Virus record (IMG/VR): IMGVR_UViG_3300009158_000160
Span: 1 to 28,077 of that record
Source: a virus
Reading direction: 5' to 3' (one strand)
DNA length: 28,077 nt
Positions 14,069 to 23,207 of the stretch are shown here, in pieces (the stretch's first letter is position 1; each line of letters begins with the position of its first letter). The notes under the pieces are model-generated. The model saw only the letters and a list, made by a program, of their open reading frames with translations, was not told the DNA's origin and searched no databases. The position numbers were made by a program, and so were the translations under genes.

Positions 14069-15387
14069 CAATACCACCTGTAAACAGCCTGAAATGATGC
14101 GCGTTTTGTTCCGGAGGCTGTCCATGCACCGCCGCCGCCGGTTGAATATAGATTAGCCACCGAACCTCCCCCCAAAATCAGTCCTAACGATGATTCAATG
14201 TTTGCTGAGTTGTTTGTCGCATAGGTAGGTTTGAAATATGCGCGGCTGATACCCGATGCATTAACAGGTAAGGATACAGTGAAATCAGTTGTATTAGATG
14301 TTCCTGCCGTAACTTCATAATGGTTTATGTATATTAAATTTCCAATTATTTTGAATTGACTACCAACGGTGGTAGGATCTGCAGAAAATCCTGTATAGAT
14401 TGCCGTATACCCAAACCAACCGGGCCAGCCGCGCGGGGAATCGAAATAGGAAATGCATGGTGATGATATTGCTCCAGCAGCCAGAGTGTAGTTATTGTTA
14501 ACGACAATAGTCACGGTGGTTTTGTCAGTTACGGCACTATACGATGATGACGCAACAATAGCATACTTGACGGTCGAATTTGTAAATTTAAGCCGCGTAC
14601 CCTTGGTGTATACCGAAGAATAATCCATCGGTATCGTAAAGGCATTTGCGCTTAGATAAGTCCAGGTTACTTGAGCATCAATCCATCCATCAAACGCATA
14701 TAGGGGGAAATACGAAGGAGCTACTGCGTCTGAGATTTTGGGTACCGTGTATAGCCAGATCTCGTCAGCGTTAGCTGACAAAATACTATTACCGGATTGA
14801 GGCGCCCAAAAACTCATACCCGCTGCTTTTGTCCCTGCCTCATTGATTGCATTTATGCTTATTGAACCGTCTGGATAAGACGGAACGCCGTTCGCATACA
14901 TATCCAGATATGTACGCGCCTCACTCGAAAATGCGTCAATTGTTACTGGATATGATATCCCATTATCCGGTGTCCATTTGATGGTGGACAGACTGCTCGA
15001 TCCAACAGCTGGCAAATCCAACGTAACACCCTCGCTATCCAATATTACTCCCCCCGCCCCCGCGTAAAATTTACCATCAGCGGCAGAGATACCAGCTTGC
15101 ACGACACCATTATTCATCCCCACTAAATTCCATTCATCGCCTGTGCCCGCCGGATCCACACCGGGTGACATCATGGCTACGCCAGTAAATGGATCTGTGC
15201 TGCTGTTAGGATCACCAGTACCGGCGATGAAAGCGCCGCTGCGCATAATGCCCAGGTTATCGCCTAATTCATCAATCGCGCCCACCTCCACTCCACGCGC
15301 TTCGAGCGCACGGATACGGTTCTCAAGCGCAGCCAATCGACTCAAAAAATTACCTTCCACCGCCAATTTGTCCAGTTCGATGCCCAT
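14068..15387 (-). CDS. Tail fibre or tip protein (probable receptor-binding)
   Basis: 439 residues from an ATG with AGGAGG upstream. A short N-terminal coiled coil (LSRLAALENRIRALEAR, about 15-31) could trimerise the fibre. The rest is Ser-, Thr-, Gly- and Asn-rich beta sequence typical of fibre and receptor-binding domains, with a Gly-rich C-terminus (LYSTGGGGAWTASG). It sits after the tail hub and before the fibre-assembly protein. It probably contacts the host surface. No peptidase or hydrolase motif was recognised. Confidence 0.75.
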   Translation of the reverse strand: MGIELDKLAVEGNFLSRLAALENRIRALEARGVEVGAIDELGDNLGIMRSGAFIAGTGDPNSSTDPFTGVAMMSPGVDPAGTGDEWNLVGMNNGVVQAGISAADGKFYAGAGGVILDSEGVTLDLPAVGSSSLSTIKWTPDNGISYPVTIDAFSSEARTYLDMYANGVPSYPDGSISINAINEAGTKAAGMSFWAPQSGNSILSANADEIWLYTVPKISDAVAPSYFPLYAFDGWIDAQVTWTYLSANAFTIPMDYSSVYTKGTRLKFTNSTVKYAIVASSSYSAVTDKTTVTIVVNNNYTLAAGAISSPCISYFDSPRGWPGWFGYTAIYTGFSADPTTVGSQFKIIGNLIYINHYEVTAGTSNTTDFTVSLPVNASGISRAYFKPTYATNNSANIESSLGLILGGGSVANLYSTGGGGAWTASGTKRASFQAVYRWY

Positions 15388-15395
15388 TTAGCCTC

Positions 15396-16406
15396 CTATA
15401 AATCACCTTCGCCAACAATTCGCAGCGTTTCACCATCATATTCCATGCCAATCGCGCGTATTTCGCGCACAATGCCATAATCGCCACCGCTAAAGCCGAC
15501 AGAGTGCAGGCGGCAATCGAAGCGGTTTCCCAGGCGCATAAAATTCCAGACATCATTCACGTTGGCGACATTGACATCCATCGAAATGCGGGGATAGCTC
15601 ATATCCTTCAAATAGTTAGTGGTATTAGATTTCAATGTGCCGTCCATCGTTGTGCCTGAAAACTGCAGCAAACCCTGACGCAGACCATACAAGCCAATGG
15701 AAATATCATCTTTTCGTATCGCCTGCGGCCGCGTTGACCAGTTCACCCCTTCGCCATATCCCAGGACATCATTGACAATCTCACCCTGTTCTGTCATCGG
15801 GCGCTGACTTAGCTTGAGGTGTACCGACTCTATTAACTCCAACGGCAACTTCTTGCCCGCTTTTACCAGGCAATTTGCCAGAAATACCATACGCCCATTG
15901 TTTAATAGACTAGGCTCCACATACCATTCCATTTTTGCTAGTTGTACGATCCGTGTTGCCTCTTTCAATAGCGTGTCATTCAGCGTTTCCGTCCGTGGCT
16001 TACCACCCTCAAACACATTACCAATAACGAGTGGCAAATTACCAACACTATTTGCCTGCCTGATAATGTTTGAGAATATGGCGCCACATGTACCGGTGAT
16101 GGATTTCCCTGGCGTACCCCTGCGATAATCCAATAATTTTTCGCCACCCCAGGCGTTCACTTTCACCTGGCCATTGCCCCATTCACGTGGCGTATCGATC
16201 ACTCCGCCCCAGGCTGGCAAATAGTCATCCAGCACCAAAACCAGGTTTCCAAAGCGCAGCAAATCCTCACGGCACTTTGGATCACTGGTCGATAAGCTAA
16301 AGCTGAGTTGGCCTGGCGCGTTCAGCAGCCAATTGCAAGTATATTGTGCGTTTATCTCACCCAACGGGATGCCCTTACGATCAAAAACCCTGATCATGGA
16401 AGTCAT
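15396..16406 (-). CDS. Tail hub / tail-associated baseplate protein
   Basis: 336 residues; the ATG overlaps the previous stop as ATGA. The sequence has the look of the siphovirus hub proteins (Gp37-like, gp27-related): an N-terminal IRVFDRKGIPLGEI strand pair, a WLLNAPGQLSFSL segment, a central GEKLLDYRRG region and a C-terminal RAIGMEYDGETLRIVGEGDL strand. It follows the distal tail protein, where Tal or hub proteins belong. It should form the trimeric cap of the tail tube and connect to the fibre. The free C-terminal lysozyme or peptidase domain found in some homologues is absent. Confidence 0.75.
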   Translation of the reverse strand: MTSMIRVFDRKGIPLGEINAQYTCNWLLNAPGQLSFSLSTSDPKCREDLLRFGNLVLVLDDYLPAWGGVIDTPREWGNGQVKVNAWGGEKLLDYRRGTPGKSITGTCGAIFSNIIRQANSVGNLPLVIGNVFEGGKPRTETLNDTLLKEATRIVQLAKMEWYVEPSLLNNGRMVFLANCLVKAGKKLPLELIESVHLKLSQRPMTEQGEIVNDVLGYGEGVNWSTRPQAIRKDDISIGLYGLRQGLLQFSGTTMDGTLKSNTTNYLKDMSYPRISMDVNVANVNDVWNFMRLGNRFDCRLHSVGFSGGDYGIVREIRAIGMEYDGETLRIVGEGDL

Positions 16407-18301
16407 AGCCGCTTATCCTTCCAGGATATGTTTAGGCTTATTTGGCCAATAGACCCTGTTACCTTGAGCGTGTTGCTGCCTGGCATCAACCGCAGCCAGT
16501 ATGGGCTGTTATTGAGTCTTAAATTGCCAAATTTATTGACCTGGCCGCTGTTGGCTGTGCGATTCTCACAATCAACTGTCAGTGTATCGGTCGTGAAGGG
16601 ATAAACGACCTGCACCCAGTCATCGTTGGTTGTATTCTCAATTGTCAGATCCACCCACATGTTAGAGATTTCGGTGCCCATCGCCACGCTGGGAATACCG
16701 GCCGAAGTCAAAGCTAGGGTTACATCGCGTACTTCAAAATTAGCGCGCACACCGTTTGAGTTGATTTTTCCATCGAAGACAAACTGTACATCCGTGGCAT
16801 CTCCGGCACTAACTGAACTGCGCGTCCAGGATGTCCAGGTAGAAACGCTGGCCGGGCTGGATTCATTCCATAAGCTGGTCCAAACGTTCTTTACCAGGTT
16901 CTGCAGACTGGCAATGGCAGGAAAGGTTGTACCACCGCGATATTTATAGCCGTTGGACGAAACGGTTGAAATACCGCCCGGCACATTTATTGACCAGGTG
17001 ATCTTTCCGGACCCGGCCTTAAGGATGCTGCCATCATAATAGGTATTGATTTCCGCACCCATGGCCTCATACGGCGAAATATCCGTACCGGCGTTGCCAG
17101 TGCGAATGTCGGAGGCTTTTCCGGCTGATCGTTCTATGTTGTACTCCCAGGCTCCGGCGCGCTGCGTATCAAACTCTGCGAATGTTGCGTACACCCAGGA
17201 TGCATTGGTGGATGTACTCAAATCGATGATGGGCATCTGGGTGCCATCTGTTTCGGGCGCGATGGCAGTGGAATCGCCGTACATTATTTTAATGTCATGT
17301 TCCACCCAATAAATATTCGCATTCGCACTGTGAGCAGCCATGCTAGTGCCGTTTACCGCGCGGGTGATCCCCGTAAATGACAATTTTGTCAGGTTGATGT
17401 TGTTATACGCGAACATCTCGCTGTCAATCATAACCAAGCCGTGTTTCGGCATCCTTGCAAGCTTTTGTTTGTTATTGGTCTTTGTCGTGGTTGGCGTATC
17501 CTGCAAATAGATTGCAGTTAACGAACCACTTGATGCGATAGCCGTTTTAAGTGTTGGCTTAATCGATCCTTTCAGGTCAATTCCGATCCAGACCTTTGTA
17601 GTGGCTGTGTTAATGCCGCTTACCCAGCGATCTACCTCAACACCATCAACAAATACGCGCAGGTCATTGCCAGATGATAACATTTTTCCTGCTGTAACCA
17701 ACGCAGCGGTATTCCATCCGCCGTTTGTAATTTCCAGCGGGTAATTGATAAAGGTTTTCGGCACACGGTTGTAAATTTTCAAATGGCGCAGATAGAGATA
17801 CCCATTCCCTGTCACGGCACTTATATTTATGATAGGTTCTACATAACGCTCGCTCGAAACCGATACCACTTTTGTTTGCTCGGATGCAGTAATTGACCAG
17901 GAAGAACTGCTGCCAACGCCATCATCCACCCAGGCCATATCTGCGGTGGATAACGTTATTTTGACTGCGTTGGAGCCAAGCGCAACCATGCTTTCAGGTA
18001 TCACCATCATGGCCCAATACTTTCCGTCTTCGGACCCTAAAAGTTTTACGGGATGCAGTGTGATGGTATCGAACCAGCTCTTTAACTGATCCAGACTGCC
18101 GGTACCGCCACGTATTGCGATCAGGATAGTGAATCGCACTTCGCCCAAGGTTTTACTTGTGAAAACTGGCCAGGCAGCGCTGCGCTGCACATAATTCGCC
18201 TTTGTGGTTGCCATGAGTGGGCTATCAGCAGGGATGATAGCCTCGTAATTTGTTTTATTATTGATGGCGTGGCCATCATAGCTGTATAAGTTCATAGACA
18301 T
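16403..18301 (-). CDS. Distal tail protein (Dit-like), enlarged
   Basis: 632 residues, with GAGG five bases before the ATG. The N-terminal 150 residues (KTLGEVRFTILIAIRGGTGS) and the C-terminal 120 residues (a CENRTANSGQVNKFGNLRLN segment and LMPGSNTLKVTG) match the two halves of Dit-type distal tail proteins, with about 350 extra residues between them. That insert is beta-rich with many Trp, Ser and Thr, like the carbohydrate-binding insertions of evolved Dit proteins. It lies between the tape measure and the hub, where Dit belongs. It should form the hexameric ring at the tail tip. Confidence 0.8.
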   Translation of the reverse strand: MSMNLYSYDGHAINNKTNYEAIIPADSPLMATTKANYVQRSAAWPVFTSKTLGEVRFTILIAIRGGTGSLDQLKSWFDTITLHPVKLLGSEDGKYWAMMVIPESMVALGSNAVKITLSTADMAWVDDGVGSSSSWSITASEQTKVVSVSSERYVEPIINISAVTGNGYLYLRHLKIYNRVPKTFINYPLEITNGGWNTAALVTAGKMLSSGNDLRVFVDGVEVDRWVSGINTATTKVWIGIDLKGSIKPTLKTAIASSGSLTAIYLQDTPTTTKTNNKQKLARMPKHGLVMIDSEMFAYNNINLTKLSFTGITRAVNGTSMAAHSANANIYWVEHDIKIMYGDSTAIAPETDGTQMPIIDLSTSTNASWVYATFAEFDTQRAGAWEYNIERSAGKASDIRTGNAGTDISPYEAMGAEINTYYDGSILKAGSGKITWSINVPGGISTVSSNGYKYRGGTTFPAIASLQNLVKNVWTSLWNESSPASVSTWTSWTRSSVSAGDATDVQFVFDGKINSNGVRANFEVRDVTLALTSAGIPSVAMGTEISNMWVDLTIENTTNDDWVQVVYPFTTDTLTVDCENRTANSGQVNKFGNLRLNNSPYWLRLMPGSNTLKVTGSIGQISLNISWKDKRL

Positions 18302-18308
18302 ACTTACC

Positions 18309-21056
18309 TCACATCAGACTGGCTAGCAATGCGCTGCCAAACGTGCTGCCATCCTGACCAAGATTGACAACGCCATAATTGTTGAACTGCATATTTTTTG
18401 CCTGAGAGCTGGCCTGGCTGGTTGTCATGCTGGTGTAATTACCATCAAATAAACCGGCATGCCATGTTTCTGGTGCAACTGGAGAATATGCCTCCGGGCT
18501 GGCGTGGGGTACTATCGGGGGAGGGGTCTTATTCCCATTGGTAAAGGACGAACTGATTGTTAATGTTGCTGGAAGATTAGCAATGCTATTGACCAACGAT
18601 TGCACCCAATCTGCGGCTTCGCCGAAAGCCTTATTGAATGAGGCTAGATCCACTTTCGACAAACTATTATTAATCCGCGAAATTTCTTCATCAAATTTCT
18701 TACCCCAATTAGACAACTCAGTCGTGATCGAATCTGTTGCGGACGGTAATTTTTCTGTTGCAAATGCATCCACAGTGCTAGAAGCTTCTATAATTTTGTC
18801 AATCGTGGGTTGTAGTACAGTTGGGTCTTTCCACGTGTTAAGAAAATCGGACCAATTCACCTTTCCATCGGCCGCATCTGCGCTTAAAGCAGCCAAAGCT
18901 TCAGCTGCTTTATTGGCTGGGATTACACCTTTTTGCAGTGCATCGCTAAGCAGAGGTAGGTTTTGGGCCAGTGCGATGGATTTGCCATCCATGAGCCCAT
19001 ATTTAATTCCTAAATCCTCTATGGCTGTGCCCAGAGCTGCAGGGTCGTTGGCTCCATCCCTAATGGCTTGAGTCAAATCGCCGATTAATATTTTTGCCAT
19101 TTCCGCATTTCTGACGCCCTTGAGGGATTCTGCCAAAGCCCACATTTCGGCAGTCTGCTCAGAAGTTGCCTGGGCAGCATCGCGCGCTGCATTTGCCAGT
19201 GCCACTTTGTCTTCCAGAGCTGCTCGTTCCGCTTCGCTCATTTCTAATGTGCCATTCTTGGCGGCCAACATGGCGGTTGTATATTCTTGCTCCGAGATAA
19301 TCCCCATTGCCAGCGCATCCGAATATAGACCGACCTCATTGATAAGCGTGGTTTGTTCCTGGGTGGTCAGGCCAAGCGCAATGCCGAGATTCTCTGTCAT
19401 TATTTTTGCCTGGTTAGTACTATAACCGGCGTTGGAAAGTGACTCGTTCAGCACCCCAAGGATATCCGATGCCTCCATAGTTGTTTTTACTACCTGCTTT
19501 TCTGTATTCCATAGATCTAACCATGCTTTAGCCTGGGCATCAATTCCGCTAGTGCCTTTTTCAATATTTTGGTTCAGCGTGAACTGCGCTTCACTCAATA
19601 TTTTGACACCATCCACGTAAGATTTTATTTTCCCATGCCCCGTTTGTATCATAGTGTACAGACGGCCTTCAGCATCTTCCATGTACCCAGCGGTGTTCGC
19701 TGCCTCAATAACTGATGATTTATATTCGTCATAATTTGTGCTCACGTTGCCGAGTACATTGATTGTCTCGCGCAGACCATTGTCGATCAACCCCTGTTGG
19801 TCCACAAACATGCGTGTGTACCAGGGCGTTTGTTCCAATGTCGTGTTGATAGATTGAACCCCGTTTGCGTATTGTTGCAGCACTGCCCGGGCACCTCCTC
19901 CGGACTGGGCAACGCTATTTAACCCATTTGCCCAGGCTGAAATATTATTTTCCATACCTGCTTTTTGTGTTTTAGCAATTTGCTCGTTCCAGGCAATCCA
20001 AATGGCCACAACACTACCGACTGCTATTAGAACACCGGTTAAACCAATTGCAATTGGCGTTAAGCCTGCAGCACCAAGCGCTGTGGGCAAACTTAACCCG
20101 GCGCTCCACGCTGCCCAACCGGCAGCCAGCCCTTCAAAAACAGTAATAAGTACGCCGCCAATTGAGACAATTCCACCAATAACAGAAATGACAGGCCCTG
20201 CCACTGCAGCGACCAGACCGAGCCCCACAATAAATTTTTGGGTCTCTGGATCAAGATCGGCAAATGAGTTAACCAAATCCCGCAGACCCGTTATGGCGTC
20301 TTTTACGATTGGTAAAAATGTAGTCGCGATATCTCCAGATGCCCTGGTAATCTCATCTTGCAAGTTACTCAATGCCCCTCCTGCTGTTTGCGACTGCTTG
20401 GCCATTAATCCGCCGAAATCACTTTTCATACCAGCCAATAGGTAATCTAGTGCTTCGCTTGCCGGGACGAGACCCTGTTCTGTCATTTTCATTACTTCGG
20501 CAGTACTGATCCCCATCGCGTCTGCCAGATATTGCCAGGCCGGGATGCCTGCTTCAGTCAGCTGCATCATTTCCTGCGCGCTGACCTTGCCCTTGGCACT
20601 CATTTGCCCAATCGCCAGAGTTACACGGTTAATGCCTTCGCTACCCAGACCAAGACCCGACACGGTATCTCCAATCGTGGTGAGCATTGGAATAATTTTT
20701 TCGCTGGCAAATCCAAATGCCAGCATGCGCTTACTGGCATCTACTAATTCCGGAAACTGGAACGGAGTCGACGCTGCAAAATCTTGCAAATCATTCAAAA
20801 ATGATCCCGCAGCCTGAGCGGAACCGAGCAAAGTCTCAAATGCAATTCGGTTTTGTTCCGCTGCCATCCCTATTTTGAGCATGGCTCCTCCGGCCAGCAA
20901 GGCCGGTGCTGTTATTACTGCAGTCATCTTACCGCCGACAGACATCATCGAATTGCCAAAGCTAACCAGGTCATTATTCGAGTCTTTCAAACCTTTTTTT
21001 AATCCACCCATATCAGCGCCAATTGAAACAAATAAACGCGCAGCTTCAATCGCCAT
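18309..21056 (-). CDS. Tail tape measure protein
   Basis: The start was set at an internal ATG with GGAAGG eight bases upstream (915 residues) instead of a longer reading beginning 63 bases earlier in an AT-rich gap. The N-terminal 250 residues match tape measure proteins (FVSIGADMGGLKKGLKD, then an AFETLLGSAQAA segment and a conserved TPFQFPELVDASKRMLAFG motif). A Gly/Ala/Val-rich hydrophobic region at about 270-370 is probably membrane-active and helps DNA entry. The rest is long helical sequence. The gene's length sets the tail length, which at about 915 residues suggests a tail near 135 nm by the usual 1.5 angstrom per residue rule. Confidence 0.93.
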   Translation of the reverse strand: MAIEAARLFVSIGADMGGLKKGLKDSNNDLVSFGNSMMSVGGKMTAVITAPALLAGGAMLKIGMAAEQNRIAFETLLGSAQAAGSFLNDLQDFAASTPFQFPELVDASKRMLAFGFASEKIIPMLTTIGDTVSGLGLGSEGINRVTLAIGQMSAKGKVSAQEMMQLTEAGIPAWQYLADAMGISTAEVMKMTEQGLVPASEALDYLLAGMKSDFGGLMAKQSQTAGGALSNLQDEITRASGDIATTFLPIVKDAITGLRDLVNSFADLDPETQKFIVGLGLVAAVAGPVISVIGGIVSIGGVLITVFEGLAAGWAAWSAGLSLPTALGAAGLTPIAIGLTGVLIAVGSVVAIWIAWNEQIAKTQKAGMENNISAWANGLNSVAQSGGGARAVLQQYANGVQSINTTLEQTPWYTRMFVDQQGLIDNGLRETINVLGNVSTNYDEYKSSVIEAANTAGYMEDAEGRLYTMIQTGHGKIKSYVDGVKILSEAQFTLNQNIEKGTSGIDAQAKAWLDLWNTEKQVVKTTMEASDILGVLNESLSNAGYSTNQAKIMTENLGIALGLTTQEQTTLINEVGLYSDALAMGIISEQEYTTAMLAAKNGTLEMSEAERAALEDKVALANAARDAAQATSEQTAEMWALAESLKGVRNAEMAKILIGDLTQAIRDGANDPAALGTAIEDLGIKYGLMDGKSIALAQNLPLLSDALQKGVIPANKAAEALAALSADAADGKVNWSDFLNTWKDPTVLQPTIDKIIEASSTVDAFATEKLPSATDSITTELSNWGKKFDEEISRINNSLSKVDLASFNKAFGEAADWVQSLVNSIANLPATLTISSSFTNGNKTPPPIVPHASPEAYSPVAPETWHAGLFDGNYTSMTTSQASSQAKNMQFNNYGVVNLGQDGSTFGSALLASLM

Positions 21057-21089
21057 AATCTCAACCTTCCAACGTGCTAAAATAAATAT

Positions 21090-21224
21090 ATGGATAAAGG
21101 AAACTTTCAGAAACCACAAAAAAAATCTGTTTTTACGGAATGGTATTCACTTGGCTGCCAGCTCTGGATTATTTTTATTGTCATCATTGCCATCGCCTGG
21201 TGGGTGGGTTCTTGGGTCCATTAA
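21090..21224 (+). CDS. Possible antisense 44-residue membrane peptide (doubtful)
   Basis: On the plus strand, in the 164-bp gap between the tail chaperone and the tape measure, an ATG opens 44 codons: a charged N-terminus (MDKGNFQKPQKKSVFTEW) and a clean hydrophobic helix (LWIIFIVIIAIAWWVG). There is no ribosome site, but TAAAAT lies six bases before the ATG, as in a leaderless transcript. It is codon-aligned antisense to a short hydrophilic minus frame, so its hydrophobicity could be a mirror effect. Confidence 0.25.
   Translation: MDKGNFQKPQKKSVFTEWYSLGCQLWIIFIVIIAIAWWVGSWVH
21147..21221 (-). CDS. Possible 24-residue peptide after the chaperone frame (doubtful)
   Basis: The stop of the T frame overlaps an ATG as TAATG, the coupling style of this phage, opening 24 codons rich in Asn, Asp and Pro (MDPRTHPPGDGNDDNKNNPE). 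It is opposite the doubtful plus-strand membrane peptide, and at most one of the two is likely to matter. Confidence 0.2.
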   Translation of the reverse strand: MDPRTHPPGDGNDDNKNNPELAAK

Positions 21225-21424
21225 GAATTAATCCTTTGGTTTCCAGCCCGTTTTTCCGTATCCAGTTCTATTGCCAGGCTGGCCAGATCCAGCCACCATA
21301 TTGGTTGTTGCGCAAGTTCCCAGGGGGCTATTCCCATCCACTTTGCCGTTTTTACCAGCATAAGCGCTTCCAATAACTCCGGATCTGGCGGGTCAAATAA
21401 CTCTGGCGCGCTGGCCCAACGCAT
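21221..21424 (-). CDS. Tail assembly chaperone T domain, made as G-T frameshift fusion
   Basis: 67 codons from an ATG overlapping the G stop as TAATG, but probably expressed mainly as the C-terminal part of a -1 frameshift product (about 165 residues) from the A8 site upstream. The sequence (KTAKWMGIAPWELAQQPIWW) is typical of the T parts of siphovirus chaperones, which have a conserved Pro-Trp/Ser-Glu-Leu motif. In lambda the G-T fusion binds the tape measure and recruits tail tube subunits. Independent start from the ATG is possible but has no good ribosome site. Confidence 0.75.
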   Translation of the reverse strand: MRWASAPELFDPPDPELLEALMLVKTAKWMGIAPWELAQQPIWWLDLASLAIELDTEKRAGNQRINS

Positions 21425-21717
21425 TAGGCTTTTTTTTGATCTGACCCAATTCGCATATCCTGCACAATCGCCTGTAAGATCACATCCAGCAGCTGGACTG
21501 GCATCTGCGGAATAATTTCTGCTGGTTCCAACGGATTACCATTTTCTCCCAAGATATCCCAGGCCACGACAACCCGGCGAATCTGTTCATAAAGATCTGG
21601 CTTATCGTTCAAGAACCCAGGTGTTACCGCGTTTGCCAGGTAATCAATATGCAGGGTTTCGTCCTGGTAATTGACATCAACACTTTTTACTTTCTTCTGC
21701 AGATCAGATAATTTCAT
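21424..21717 (-). CDS. Tail assembly chaperone G
   Basis: The start was set at the ATG with AAGGAT seven bases upstream (97 residues), not at an earlier one lying in the hairpin region. The protein begins MKLSDLQKKVKSVDVNYQDE and is acidic and helical at the C-terminus (VQLLDVILQAIVQDM), like the small chaperones between tail tube and tape measure genes. Gene order, size and the slippery site near its 3' end make the assignment strong. It coats the tape measure during tail assembly and is absent from the finished virion. Confidence 0.8.
   Translation of the reverse strand: MKLSDLQKKVKSVDVNYQDETLHIDYLANAVTPGFLNDKPDLYEQIRRVVVAWDILGENGNPLEPAEIIPQMPVQLLDVILQAIVQDMRIGSDQKKA
21430..21437 (-). promoter_or_regulatory. 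A8 slippery site for -1 programmed frameshift
   Basis: On the minus strand the end of the G gene reads CAA AAA AAA GCC TAA, so an A-AAA-AAA heptamer sits in the correct phase four codons before the stop. A -1 slip continues as AGC CTA ATG into the T frame with no stop. This is the classical G/G-T arrangement. Confidence 0.8.
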
Positions 21718-21741
21718 GGGGCATATCCTTATAAGGCATAT

Positions 21742-21788
21742 AGCCATCCTTCCCCAGGCATTGTTGTTTGTGCCAGAGAAGGATGGCT
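21742..21788 (-). other. Long hairpin after the tail tube gene
   Basis: AGCCATCCTTC (21742-21752) pairs perfectly with GAAGGATGGCT (21778-21788), and GGCA/TGCC continues the stem inside. There is no T-tract, so it is more likely a 3'-end stabiliser or attenuator behind the highly expressed tail tube gene than a full terminator. Confidence 0.6.
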
Positions 21789-21795
21789 GGTTTGT

Positions 21796-22767
21796 TTACA
21801 GCGTCGATACATCACAGATGACATCAATGGAGAAAGCTTTTCCCCAGGTGGCGTCATGGATCATGGCCAGGCTGTATTCCAGCATGTAAATGCCGCCATC
21901 ATCGCTAAATTCGCTTACATCCTTCACCTGTCCAGGGAAATCGATCTGGAATGTATATTTGTATGGCGCATCGATCGTTTCGCCTTCACACTTTACGCGC
22001 AGCCACTTGGTGGCTCCCGCACGCATGGTGGCGATTAGCCCAAGACCTACAGTATCGGACGCCAGCTTAAGCTTGGACTCACCGTTGGGTACTGTTTCCA
22101 GAGTAATAGGGTCTTGACCAATCGGCCATGCCAGCCCAACTTTATCGGTCAGATTCCAGGTTAGCCCAAACCCGCGTGTAATAGGGCTGGCAGATCCCAG
22201 TCCGGCCTGGGTATCGGCCATATACAGCTTCACATGCGCCGGTAGCACTGGCCTGGATGCCAGGCTGGTGGGTGTGGCGGTCATTGTGATCCCGGTTTCT
22301 AGTGGCTCTCCAATTGCGGATCCGCCGATGGTCACTTCTGAGCGTGTAAAAGTTAGCTCCAGCCCGCTAACTCGCAAACCCGGACCGCGCCAGGCGCTGT
22401 TCGCATCTCCCTGCTCAATTGTCAGGGTTTTACCGGCATCCTCACCCGAGGTGGACGATTCGAATGTCCATTTATAGGCATCCGTAGCACCCTGCTGCAC
22501 CGGGGTAGGCTGCTCAATCATCGATGACAGCAGGTAAAGCACCTCGTTATACGTCAACTTTCCTTCAATCGCCGCTTCCGACCATTCCTTATTCAACACG
22601 GCAAAACTGGCGTATTTATTACCTGCCGCGCGAAAAGTATCTGCCTCAACCTTTGCGCGCGGCACTATGGAGGTTGCCAAAAGCTTCAACCCCGCGGCTA
22701 CAGGTGTACCAGGAGTCGATTCAACACCTACCTGGATCCCTTGAAAAATGCTGCTCTTTTCACCCAT
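21796..22767 (-). CDS. Major tail (tube) protein
   Basis: 323 residues with AGGAG seven bases before the ATG. Beta-rich sequence starting GEKSSIFQGIQVGVESTPGT is typical of siphovirus tail tube proteins (a Gly-Thr-Pro-rich N-terminal arm), with repeating two-domain Thr/Gly/Ser-rich strands after it. It sits after the connector genes and before the chaperone, exactly where the tube protein belongs. At 323 residues it is longer than many tube proteins, perhaps with an extra Ig-like domain. It should polymerise as hexamer rings around the tape measure. Confidence 0.85.
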   Translation of the reverse strand: MGEKSSIFQGIQVGVESTPGTPVAAGLKLLATSIVPRAKVEADTFRAAGNKYASFAVLNKEWSEAAIEGKLTYNEVLYLLSSMIEQPTPVQQGATDAYKWTFESSTSGEDAGKTLTIEQGDANSAWRGPGLRVSGLELTFTRSEVTIGGSAIGEPLETGITMTATPTSLASRPVLPAHVKLYMADTQAGLGSASPITRGFGLTWNLTDKVGLAWPIGQDPITLETVPNGESKLKLASDTVGLGLIATMRAGATKWLRVKCEGETIDAPYKYTFQIDFPGQVKDVSEFSDDGGIYMLEYSLAMIHDATWGKAFSIDVICDVSTL

Positions 22768-22781
22768 ATTGTTGCTCCTCT

Positions 22782-23198
22782 CTATAAATTACTTTCAAGC
22801 TGTGTCATGCGGCCAATAAAATTGGGTCGCTCGTTATTCAACGCAGGTTCAAAAAATGGCCTGGCGGCCATGCGTGCGTAACCGAACTCCAGCGCTGGGC
22901 CGTATTCCTGGTTGGTAAATACCATCCCAACACTTTGCTCCAACAATTCAAAACCAATGCTGTTTACCAGTGCGCCAGTATCAACCGCGGGACTTTCTCC
23001 TGGCGCACTTGCGCGATGGCTTTTGCCATGGCGCTTGTAATTTCGGCCATGTTTGGGCTGGGCCATATCCACCTTTACAGCCGCAGAGATAGCCATTCCC
23101 GAAGTGGTTACGATTTTGCTCACCGCGGAAGGGAATCGTGCCTGGAGTTCAGGAAAACGGTTGAAGACAAGCTCATAATTGCGCGGGGTGGATGCCAT
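22782..23198 (-). CDS. HK97 gp10-like tail-completion protein
   Basis: 138 residues. The pattern of an N-terminal helix, a region rich in His, Lys and Arg (PKHGRNYKRHGKSHRASAPG), the DTGALVNSI motif and an EYGPALEFGYARMAARPFFE segment is the signature of the HK97 gp10-like family. These proteins act in joining the tail to the head. It sits between the tail terminator-like protein and the tail tube gene, the usual order. Confidence 0.88.
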   Translation of the reverse strand: MASTPRNYELVFNRFPELQARFPSAVSKIVTTSGMAISAAVKVDMAQPKHGRNYKRHGKSHRASAPGESPAVDTGALVNSIGFELLEQSVGMVFTNQEYGPALEFGYARMAARPFFEPALNNERPNFIGRMTQLESNL

Positions 23199-23207
23199 GT
23201 TTCTCTG

